Below, one piece after another: positions 28,341-34,888 of a stretch of DNA of 34,888 nt. Below the pieces are notes generated by a model. That model ran no database searches and was not told the origin of the DNA. It saw nothing but the letters and a program-made list of their open reading frames with translations. The position numbers were made by a program, and so were the translations under genes. The stretch is taken from NCBI RefSeq assembly GCF_027920745.1, contig NZ_JAQIBB010000051.1, forward strand, positions 1 to 34,888. Reading direction: 5' to 3'. This DNA is from Gallibacterium faecale (GTDB lineage: Bacteria > Pseudomonadota > Gammaproteobacteria > Enterobacterales > Pasteurellaceae). Each line of letters opens with the position of its first letter. Position 1 is the first letter of the stretch.

Positions 28341-29113
28341 TTAGGCTTCTCCACCATCACATAAATCGGGCAATAGGTTAAACTTACTTGCCCGTTTTTC
28401 GTGGTGAATTGCTGTTGATATTCTGCAATAAAATTTTGTAATTTCCGTTTTGTCCAAAAATGTTGTTGAGTGGCGGTAACGCCCGTTGCACGCAAATGTT
28501 GTAGCACACGTAAAGGTGAGTCAAAGGTTAGGCGAATGGTTTCTGTTGATAAATGTTTAATCACAAAATCCCGTTCAAGCCATTGCTGCCACTGTTCTAG
28601 TGTTGGGTATGCTAAACCAATCCCTGTTAATTGGCGAATTTCAAATAAATTGTCTGGGGCAAAGCCATTAAATAGCAATATCCCCTTTTCATTAAGCTGC
28701 TTAGCGCAATGCTGGAGAAACCTTACCTTATCATTCAGCCATTGAATAGCTGATGCAGAAACAATTAAATCCAGCTGATGTGGCAGCTGAATTTGTTCAA
28801 TATCACCTAATAAAAACGACACATTTGAATGCCAAGATTGATCGGCTAAATATTGCATTACCACATCACTCTGATACAAATCATTCAACAACCAATTATC
28901 GATCTCTGCATAATTGGCTAAACGCTGGGTAAAATCGCCTGTACCACAACCAATCTCCAGTACATTTTTAAACTTTGTTTGGTTTGTTGTCGCTAATATA
29001 TCAATTAAACGTTGATTGATCTGTTGTTGAGCAATAGCTGCCTCTGTATAACTATACTGTGCTGCTTGAAAACGCGATTTTATCGTTTCTTTATTATAAG
29101 TTGAGGTAAAAAT
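28337..29113 (-). CDS. bioC: Malonyl-ACP O-methyltransferase, probable ATT start
   Basis: BioC methylates malonyl-ACP so the fatty-acid enzymes can build the pimeloyl moiety of biotin. SAM motif I is VLEIGCGTGDF, followed by NDLY and ASAIQWLN. No ATG, GTG or TTG lies at the expected start. The frame reaches a TTG at 29164, but that TTG is the -35 hexamer of a promoter-like sequence. ATT at 29113 sits 7 bases after AAGGGA, and starting there gives TSTYNKETIKSRF, which aligns with E. coli NKQAIAAAF with only two extra residues, and a 258-residue protein (E. coli 251). I therefore call the ATT, as in infC and pcnB, with moderate certainty. It is last in the bioA-bioF-bioG-bioC series. Confidence 0.85.
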   Translation of the reverse strand: MFTSTYNKETIKSRFQAAQYSYTEAAIAQQQINQRLIDILATTNQTKFKNVLEIGCGTGDFTQRLANYAEIDNWLLNDLYQSDVVMQYLADQSWHSNVSFLLGDIEQIQLPHQLDLIVSASAIQWLNDKVRFLQHCAKQLNEKGILLFNGFAPDNLFEIRQLTGIGLAYPTLEQWQQWLERDFVIKHLSTETIRLTFDSPLRVLQHLRATGVTATQQHFWTKRKLQNFIAEYQQQFTTKNGQVSLTYCPIYVMVEKPN

Positions 29114-29134
29114 AACAACTTCCCTTTTGTGATG

Positions 29135-29164
29135 AATATAATCGTTGTAATCGTTGGATGTCAA
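29135..29164 (-). promoter_or_regulatory. Promoter for bioC, -35 inside MITE-like copy D
   Basis: On the minus strand, TTGACA (29164-29159, perfect -35), an 18-base spacer, then TATATT (29140-29135, 5/6). The start point would fall about 15 bases before AAGGGA and the ATT. The -35 lies in the terminal repeat of copy D, where other copies have TTGAAA or TTGAAC. Confidence 0.6.
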
Positions 29165-29232
29165 AATAATACGGCGTTATCTCATCACATCGTATTATTG
29201 ATAAAAGGCGTTATTATACTGAAATTTATCTG
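29150..29232 (+). repeat. MITE-like element, copy D (between bioC and bioG)
   Basis: From TCAAAATAAT (29161) the next 39 bases match copy B at 32 positions, including CATCGTATTATT. The left terminal repeat is recognisable from 29150; the right end is eroded, so the end coordinate is approximate. It fills most of the bioG-bioC gap. Confidence 0.6.
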
Positions 29233-29261
29233 AAAATAGCGCCCGCAGTTTTAAAATTACT

Positions 29262-29909
29262 TTACTCCTGCCATAACGCTTGCCAAGTTTTTAAGTACGG
29301 AAAGGCGTAATGCCCCGCTTCAATCGTTCTTATTTGGCAACGATCTTGCCAATAGGCACGTTGATTCTCTACTGGGAAAATACGATCTTGAGTGGCAATC
29401 CAAGCTATATCCCAATTAAACGGAACTTGCGGTCGCAGTTCAATTTGTTCAGCTAAATAAACGAGCTCTTGATAAATATCAGCAAATGATCGGTAATCTG
29501 TTCGCTGCTGATAGTCTGCTAATAATGCTTTACTCTGACACATTCTGCGTTCAAATTTATGCCGATTTGCTTCATCCAACCCCGCTAATGTTCCAGTAAA
29601 AATCTGTTTTGGAATGCCAAATTGATCATCACTTGGAAAGCTGGTGCCATTAATGGCAATCGCTTTGCTTAACGGAATTTGCTGCATCACTTGTTCTGCT
29701 ACCCATACTCCCATTGACCATGCCACTAAATAAATCTGCTGATAAGGTGAGAAATCAAAATCAAGTTGCAGATCACGATAGTCATAACAAATTAATAAAT
29801 CATATTGATCACTTAATTCAAGATGAGAAACAACACTTGGTGGTGTTCCCCACCCAGCAAAATAGACTATTAAATTTGGCTTTCCTCGTTGTAGATACTC
29901 TATTCTCAT
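29262..29909 (-). CDS. bioG: Pimeloyl-ACP methyl ester esterase BioG
   Basis: BioG removes the methyl ester from pimeloyl-ACP methyl ester, ending the BioC-started pathway; it replaces BioH in Haemophilus-type bacteria. The 215-residue alpha/beta hydrolase has YFAGWGTPP near the start, the nucleophile elbow AWSMGVW with the catalytic Ser, the later acid in ATQDRIFP and the terminal His in AGHYAF. The start ATG has only a weak GAG upstream. It lies between bioF and bioC, separated from each by a MITE-like element, which argues that it belongs to the biotin cluster but perhaps not to one compact message. Confidence 0.9.
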   Translation of the reverse strand: MRIEYLQRGKPNLIVYFAGWGTPPSVVSHLELSDQYDLLICYDYRDLQLDFDFSPYQQIYLVAWSMGVWVAEQVMQQIPLSKAIAINGTSFPSDDQFGIPKQIFTGTLAGLDEANRHKFERRMCQSKALLADYQQRTDYRSFADIYQELVYLAEQIELRPQVPFNWDIAWIATQDRIFPVENQRAYWQDRCQIRTIEAGHYAFPYLKTWQALWQE

Positions 29910-29938
29910 TATGCTTACTCTAATCGCTGTTGATATAA

Positions 29939-30036
29939 ACCGTTTGCTTGCAAAATAATATAGAGTTACATCGTTTCACCCTATTATTTATGCCGTCTTT
30001 GACTTACTACCTTGTTTTATCCTGCACCTAAAGAAC
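29939..30036 (+). repeat. MITE-like element, copy C (between bioF and bioG)
   Basis: Aligns with copy B: GCAAAATAAT near the left end, then GAGTTACATCG, CTATTATTTAT and the CTTGTTTTATC block in the same order. Terminal repeats are more diverged than in A or B. Its right end touches the bioF stop codon. Confidence 0.55.
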
Positions 30037-31193
30037 TATATTGCACGTAATACCGTCATCAGTTGTTCGATCTCTTGCTCACTAATCGCTGCGGTTAATG
30101 AAAAACGAATACGTGCCGTTCCTTTAGGCACTGTTGGCGGACGAATTGGTAATGCATAAAAGCCTTGCTGCTGTAAGTATTCAGCTGTTTTTACCGCAGC
30201 TTGATTCTCGCCTGTAATATAAGGTACAACATTTGTACTACTTGGCATTGACTGTCCCAACTCTGTCTGAATAAACGTTCTTAAACGCTGACTTATGTTG
30301 GCTAAATGAAGTCGATCTTGGCTAAATCTAGGTAACTGCTGCCATAAGAAATAGCTCCAAGCAACATTAAACGGTGGCAAGGCAGTCGAAAAGATTAATG
30401 GACGCATAGTATTAATTAAGTAATCTTTCATTAACTGATCACAAACAACAAACGCCCCCATAGAAGCCAATGCTTTACCAAATGTCCCCACTAAAAAATC
30501 AATCGCAGCAATACTCCCTTGCTGTTCTGCTATCCCAAGCCCTTTTTCACCAAACACACCAACTGCATGAGCTTCATCCACATACAATAAAACATTGTGA
30601 TACTGCTGTTTAAGCTGTATTAAAGTTGGCAAATCTGCAACATCCCCATCCATACTAAACACACTTTCAGTCACAATAATAATGCGTTGGTATTGTGAGG
30701 CTTGTTTTGCCAAAATCTCAGCTAAATGTGCATAATCATTATGGCGATACCGTACCCATTTTGCTTCTGATAAACGTAAACCATCAATTAAACTGGCATG
30801 AACTAATTTATCTGCCACAATCAACGTTTGACGATCGCTAATCGCTGGTAAAATCCCAATATTGGCGTGATAACCACTATTAAATAATAAGCAGGCTTCC
30901 CGTTGGAAATCTCTCGCTATTGCTTGTTCCAGTTGAGTATAAATTGGGAAATTTCCCGTTAATAGACGAGAAGATGAACTGGTTAATGGATTTTCGGCAG
31001 AATTTATCTGGGCTAAAAATTCACTGAGCAATGTTGGATTTGCTGCTAATCCTAGATAATCATTCGAAGATAAATTGAGTAAAGTTTGTCCTTTTTTCTC
31101 AATCCATTTCTCATGATGGTTAATCTCTGGAAAACTACGTTTTTGCCCAATCTGGGCTAATTCAGTTAATTTAGTTTCAAAAAATAGATGCAT
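30036..31193 (-). CDS. bioF: 8-amino-7-oxononanoate synthase
   Basis: BioF condenses pimeloyl-ACP with L-alanine to form KAPA; it is PLP-dependent. The 385-residue protein has the fold-type I signatures: LSSNDYLGLAANP, SSSSRLLTGN, FNSGYHANIGIL, DEAHAVGVFGEKGLG, and the PLP lysine in GTFGKALASMGAF. RIRFSLTAAISEQEIE closes it. It starts 59 bases after the bioA stop on the same strand; this is the only gap in the biotin cluster without a repeat element. Confidence 0.95.
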   Translation of the reverse strand: MHLFFETKLTELAQIGQKRSFPEINHHEKWIEKKGQTLLNLSSNDYLGLAANPTLLSEFLAQINSAENPLTSSSSRLLTGNFPIYTQLEQAIARDFQREACLLFNSGYHANIGILPAISDRQTLIVADKLVHASLIDGLRLSEAKWVRYRHNDYAHLAEILAKQASQYQRIIIVTESVFSMDGDVADLPTLIQLKQQYHNVLLYVDEAHAVGVFGEKGLGIAEQQGSIAAIDFLVGTFGKALASMGAFVVCDQLMKDYLINTMRPLIFSTALPPFNVAWSYFLWQQLPRFSQDRLHLANISQRLRTFIQTELGQSMPSSTNVVPYITGENQAAVKTAEYLQQQGFYALPIRPPTVPKGTARIRFSLTAAISEQEIEQLMTVLRAI

Positions 31194-31252
31194 TGTATTT
31201 ATTTAATTTTCTACTGTTACTCAAAAAATAGTCAGGAATCACTAAACAATAG

Positions 31253-32545
31253 CTAAGCAAGCTGATACTCATTCTTAATTGCTTGTAACATTCCTTTAAT
31301 TAATTTTTCTAACTCCTCCTCCCCAATAATAAATGGTGGCATTACATATACCAACTTACCGAATGGACGTAACCAAACGCCTTGCTCAACAAAACGCGGT
31401 TGGAGTGTAGCCATATTGACCGCTTCTTTCATCTCAATCACACCGATTGCGCCTAAAACTCGGACTTCATGTACACAATCCCAAGTTTGGGCAAGAGTTA
31501 AACCTTGACGTAATTGTTGTTCAATTTTTGCTACTTTATATTGCCAATCACTCTCCAATAATAAATTGACAGAAGCATTTGCAATCGCACAAGCTAACGG
31601 ATTTCCCATAAAGGTTGGGCCATGCATAAAACAACCTGCTTCTCCAGAACAAATTATCTCTGCCACAGATTGGCTAGTAATCGTTGCGGACAAAGTCAAA
31701 TAACCACCGGTTAATGCCTTACCTAAACAGATAATATCTGGAATGACATTGGCGTGTTGGTATGCAAACAGTTTTCCTGTTCGTCCAAATCCAGTTGCAA
31801 TTTCATCAAAAATCAACAATACGCCGTACTGTTCACATAATGCTTTTGCTTTTTGTAGATAAACAGGTGAATAAAAATACATTCCTCCCGCACCTTGCAC
31901 AATCGGTTCTAAAATTAAACCCGCTATATTTTGGTGATGTTTCTCAAGTAAATCTTGTAACGGCTTAATTGCATTCTCATCCCACGCCTCACCAAATTTA
32001 ACTGGTGGTTGTGGTAAAAAATATTGAATCGGTAAACTTTTACTGAACAGTGAATGCATCCCTGTAATAGGATCACAAACTGACATTGCGTGCCAAGTAT
32101 CGCCATGGTAGCCAGAGCGAATTGTCGCAAATTGGTAGCGTTGTGTTTCACCTTTTGCATGTTGATATTGAATTGCCATTTTCATCGCCACTTCAACCGC
32201 AACCGATCCACTATCAGCAAAAAAAATTTTATTCAGCGTTTTGGGCAAAATTTTTACTAAAGTTTCTGTTAATTGCACAGCAGATTCATGAGTAAAACCA
32301 CCAAACATAATATGACTCATACTTGCCAACTGCTGTTGCGCTGCTTGATTCAATACTGGGTGATTATAGCCATGCAATGCTGCCCACCAAGATGACATTC
32401 CATCAATTAATTTGCATCCATCTTTTAAGGTGATGATCACCCCATCTGCTCGCTCAACAGGATAAATCGTTGGCGGATTACTGATAGAAGCATACGGATG
32501 CCAGATATGTTCACGATCAATTTCAATACAATGTTGTAAGTCCAT
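31253..32545 (-). CDS. bioA: Adenosylmethionine-8-amino-7-oxononanoate aminotransferase
   Basis: BioA transfers the amino group of S-adenosylmethionine to KAPA, giving DAPA. Motifs include HIWHPYAS, DGMSSWWAALHGYNHP, the PLP-binding DEIATGFGRTGK and the Lys in CLGKALTGGYL. The open frame runs to 32593, but its first 16 codons lie largely in repeat copy E. I choose the ATG at 32545 (MDLQHCIEIDREHIWHPYAS), which gives 430 residues as in E. coli (429), with AGAGGAA about 13 bases upstream. It is the first gene of the cluster; I see no BirA-type operator before it. Confidence 0.94.
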   Translation of the reverse strand: MDLQHCIEIDREHIWHPYASISNPPTIYPVERADGVIITLKDGCKLIDGMSSWWAALHGYNHPVLNQAAQQQLASMSHIMFGGFTHESAVQLTETLVKILPKTLNKIFFADSGSVAVEVAMKMAIQYQHAKGETQRYQFATIRSGYHGDTWHAMSVCDPITGMHSLFSKSLPIQYFLPQPPVKFGEAWDENAIKPLQDLLEKHHQNIAGLILEPIVQGAGGMYFYSPVYLQKAKALCEQYGVLLIFDEIATGFGRTGKLFAYQHANVIPDIICLGKALTGGYLTLSATITSQSVAEIICSGEAGCFMHGPTFMGNPLACAIANASVNLLLESDWQYKVAKIEQQLRQGLTLAQTWDCVHEVRVLGAIGVIEMKEAVNMATLQPRFVEQGVWLRPFGKLVYVMPPFIIGEEELEKLIKGMLQAIKNEYQLA

Positions 32546-32568
32546 TTTTTCTACTTTTCCTCTGTATA

Positions 32569-32665
32569 ATCTTTTAAGTTCAAAATAAGACAAGGCAGCC
32601 AGCCAAAAACCATAAAATAATACGACAAAGCGGGGTCACTCAGGATTACTCTGAAATTAAACGAC
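32569..32665 (-). repeat. MITE-like element, copy E (upstream of bioA)
   Basis: Read on the minus strand it aligns end to end with copies A and B: GTCGTTTAATTTCAGAGTAA at one end, GTCGTATTATTTTATGG in the middle, and CTTATTTTGAACTTAAAA at the other. It ends 23 bases before the bioA start, so it probably holds or displaced the bioA promoter. Confidence 0.7.
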
Positions 32666-32683
32666 TCTATCTCTAATTAATAT

Positions 32684-32717
32684 AAAAGCTCCGTAAGCGA
32701 GTACCTACGGAGCTTTT
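32684..32717 (-). terminator. Rho-independent terminator of ppiD
   Basis: AAAAGCTCCGTA (32684-32695) and TACGGAGCTTTT (32706-32717) form a perfect 12-bp stem with a 10-base loop, 22 bases after the ppiD stop; a TTTTATATT run follows on the minus strand. Confidence 0.85.
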
Positions 32718-32739
32718 CATCTCTCATCTAATCAATTGG

Positions 32740-34608
32740 TTATTGATCTTGTAGTTGATCTAACATCTCTTGATTGATTTCTACTTTTGCTTTTTCTCTC
32801 AATGCTTTTAATAGCGTAGATTGCAGATCATTTTGACGAATTTGCATTAATTGTGACACAAATGCTTTTTCTTGTTCTGCAGAAAGTTGTCCATCCTCTA
32901 CTTTATCTAACGCAATCACAATAATGTCACCATTATCATTTGCGCCTACGTGATAACTTGGTTTGTTATCCACTGGTTTTGACATCGCAAAAATTTGTTT
33001 ATCCAATGTTGGATTTTTACTTTCCGCATATACCGCAGTTAAGTCTTGCTTAAATTCAACAGCAGAAGTATCTCCAGCTTGTAATTTAGCTACCAAACCT
33101 TTAACGCGTTCTAGCTCAATTTTTTCCGCTTTTTGACGTTGTAATAAGTCAACAATTTGAGCTTTCGCTTCTGCTAATGGCTTAGTTCCTGCTGCTTTAT
33201 AGTCCATCACACGGAACATAACACTATGATTTTCACCAACACTAATCATTGATGAATTCATTCCGCCTTGTACTAATTCAGGACTAAAAATTTCACTCAC
33301 TACATTGCTGAAGTTTAATGCGGCTGGTACATCATCTCGTGCAAAATAATCTGTTTCTTTAACGGTTAAGTTACCTTCTTTTGCTGCTGCCGCTAAACCG
33401 CTTTGATCTTCAAATGCTTTATCTGCAACAGCTTTTTCAACACTAAAATATTGGCGTGTTGCTAAGTCTTGACGCACAACATCCGCAATTTTACTTTTAA
33501 CTTGTTCTAACGGTAATACTTTCGCTTCGTTGCGAGCTAACACTTTAATAATATGGTATTTATCATCTACTTTGGTCGGTTTACTATAAGCACCCACAGC
33601 AGTTTCATTTGCAGCAGCTTCAAACGCTTTTGGTAATTGCCCTGCTACTACCCAACTTAAATCCCCGCCATTAACCGCAGTTAATTTATCAATTGAGTAT
33701 TGTTTTGCTAGCTGCTCAAAATTCGCATCTTGTTGTAATTTTTGATAAATGTCATTTGCTTCAGCTTCTGTCGCTACTTGAATATGTTCAAGATGTTGAC
33801 TCGCTTGTCCCATAAATTGCGCTTTATTATCTTGATAATATTGTGCAATTTCTACATCACTAACTTGTAGATTTTTCGCTAAATCATCTTTATTTAAATC
33901 AAGATATTGTACTTTTACCAATTCTGGTGTCGCAAAAGCTGCTTTATGTTGATTATAGTAAGCTTCAACTTCTTGATCTGATATAGCTTGCTTTTCTGCT
34001 AATGGTGCAATTGGGAAAGTCGCTAAACGCACAGTACGTTTTTGGAAAAACAATTTTACAAATTGTTGCTGTTGATCTGCGGTGAGGAAATCTGTGCCTA
34101 ATAATGAATTCATTAATTGCGACATCACTAAATCTTGGCGTACTAGATTAGCGTATTGCTCAGATGTTAAGTTATTGCTGGTTAATAACTGTTGATATAA
34201 TGCATTATCAAATTTGCCATCTTTTTGGAAATTTGGACTCATAACAATTGCTTGTTTTACCGCATTATCACCAACACCTAGTTTCAATTCATCAATATAT
34301 TGACGTAATAACTCTTCATTAATTAAACGTTCTAATACTGATTTACGTAAGCCGTTGGTAAAGTCTGCTGAATCAGCTACTGCCGCAAACTTATCACCCA
34401 TTTGCATTGCAAGTTGTTGATATTGCGCTTGATATTGTTGTTGGAATAATTGTTGAGAGATCTCAACACCATTTACGGTAGCTGCGGATGTATTTTGTCG
34501 TGAAATTAAATAACCAGCCACGCCACTTAATACGAATGAAACAGCAATGAGCCCCATGATTACTTTCCAGACAACACTATTTGTGTATCCGCGCAGTTTC
34601 TCCATCAT
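32740..34608 (-). CDS. ppiD: Periplasmic folding chaperone / PPIase-like protein PpiD
   Basis: PpiD is a membrane-anchored periplasmic chaperone near the SecYEG exit that helps nascent secreted proteins fold. From the ATG at 34608 it has 622 residues (E. coli 623) and begins MMEKLRGYTNSVVWK like the E. coli MMDSLR start; the upstream extension in the same frame is not conserved. One transmembrane segment occupies residues about 16-36, a SurA-like N-terminal domain follows, then a parvulin-like domain (HLEHIQVATEAEA to YSKPTKVDDKYHIIKV). AAGGA lies 10 bases upstream. The hairpin at 32684 ends the message. Confidence 0.94.
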   Translation of the reverse strand: MMEKLRGYTNSVVWKVIMGLIAVSFVLSGVAGYLISRQNTSAATVNGVEISQQLFQQQYQAQYQQLAMQMGDKFAAVADSADFTNGLRKSVLERLINEELLRQYIDELKLGVGDNAVKQAIVMSPNFQKDGKFDNALYQQLLTSNNLTSEQYANLVRQDLVMSQLMNSLLGTDFLTADQQQQFVKLFFQKRTVRLATFPIAPLAEKQAISDQEVEAYYNQHKAAFATPELVKVQYLDLNKDDLAKNLQVSDVEIAQYYQDNKAQFMGQASQHLEHIQVATEAEANDIYQKLQQDANFEQLAKQYSIDKLTAVNGGDLSWVVAGQLPKAFEAAANETAVGAYSKPTKVDDKYHIIKVLARNEAKVLPLEQVKSKIADVVRQDLATRQYFSVEKAVADKAFEDQSGLAAAAKEGNLTVKETDYFARDDVPAALNFSNVVSEIFSPELVQGGMNSSMISVGENHSVMFRVMDYKAAGTKPLAEAKAQIVDLLQRQKAEKIELERVKGLVAKLQAGDTSAVEFKQDLTAVYAESKNPTLDKQIFAMSKPVDNKPSYHVGANDNGDIIVIALDKVEDGQLSAEQEKAFVSQLMQIRQNDLQSTLLKALREKAKVEINQEMLDQLQDQ

Positions 34609-34651
34609 AGCGAGATTTTCCTTATATTTATAAAAGACAATAATGTGCGAA

Positions 34652-34657
34652 ATTATA
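34652..34657 (-). promoter_or_regulatory. -10 element upstream of ppiD
   Basis: A perfect TATAAT on the minus strand, 43 bases before the ppiD ATG. No convincing -35 at 16-18 bases, so an activator or another -35 spacing is possible. Confidence 0.4.
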
Positions 34658-34740
34658 TAGAAAAGTTGCTTACCCTGCACCTATTTAGTAAAAGCAAATC
34701 GCGATATTAGAGTAATTTTGCAGCCATCCTACATTTTATA

Positions 34741-34838
34741 GTCATTTGATTTCAAAATAATCTTGCGTTACCTCGCCTCATCGTATTATTTATACGCTCT
34801 TCAGCTTGTTGCTTTTTCTTGTTTTGAACTTAAATGAC
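34741..34838 (+). repeat. MITE-like element, copy B (upstream of ppiD)
   Basis: The best-preserved copy: the left end GTCATTTGATTTCAAAATAA (34741-34760) and the reverse complement of the right end (34819-34838) agree at 17 of 20 positions, both beginning GTCATTT. It lies 133 bases upstream of ppiD. I recognise nothing in 34839-34888. Confidence 0.75.
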
Positions 34839-34888
34839 GATATTTCACTACACAATTTAGATCGTTAAGAAAAAGCTGGTTAATTTTT

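Noticed and set aside
29114..29164. TTG at 29164 as the bioC start
   Set aside because: It has no ribosome-binding site and coincides with the -35 hexamer; the 17 added residues resemble nothing in the family.

Overview
This AT-rich window reads as ordinary chromosome of a gammaproteobacterium. It is most likely a Pasteurellaceae member close to Haemophilus: almost every protein is a Haemophilus/E. coli-type orthologue, the biotin cluster uses BioG, lpxL sits divergently next to hldE, and a tetranucleotide tract controls a type I methyltransferase gene. Against a typical member of that family, I found by eye no exact copy of either classical Pasteurellaceae DNA-uptake core on either strand, so I stop at family level.

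Layout. Positions 1-2122 hold the 3' end of an unknown gene, kdsC-kdsD (Kdo synthesis, minus strand) and the RNase P RNA gene rnpB. Positions 2303-7390 hold cdd, fbp, lpxL and hldE, with xthA following to 8208; fbp is bracketed by a near-perfect 32-bp inverted repeat, and the right-hand copy adjoins a palindrome of about 137 bp. Positions 8321-9955 hold a DJ-1/AraC-type regulator diverging from a metallo-beta-lactamase-fold gene that has lost its 3' end where it meets dgt. Positions 9943-14210 are the minus-strand run sppA-degS-dgt. Then come a YdjA-type nitroreductase, a TerC-family membrane protein with mutH, a 561-bp very AT-rich gap carrying two perfect DnaA-box 9-mers, and pflA-galE-ampG-adk.

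Positions 21144-28340 are a compact accessory operon: a type I restriction-modification system (hsdM, hsdS, hsdR) with a SIR2-like gene embedded between hsdS and hsdR. hsdM begins in a GACA tract of 19 full units plus GAC. In this sequence the tract leaves the start codon out of frame with the gene (phase OFF); loss of one unit or gain of two would switch it ON. The SIR2-like gene is split by a one-base frameshift between its catalytic Asn and catalytic His regions. As sequenced, both the methyltransferase and the SIR2-like protein therefore appear silent.

Positions 28337-32545 are biotin genes on the minus strand (bioA, bioF, bioG, bioC), which make pimeloyl-ACP and convert it to DAPA. ppiD closes the window. 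A degenerate family of about 95-bp elements with 20-bp terminal inverted repeats (five copies seen) lies before adk, before bioA, between bioF and bioG, between bioG and bioC, and upstream of ppiD. The bioG-bioC copy supplies a perfect -35 hexamer for a strong-looking bioC promoter, and bioC itself appears to start at a rare ATT codon.
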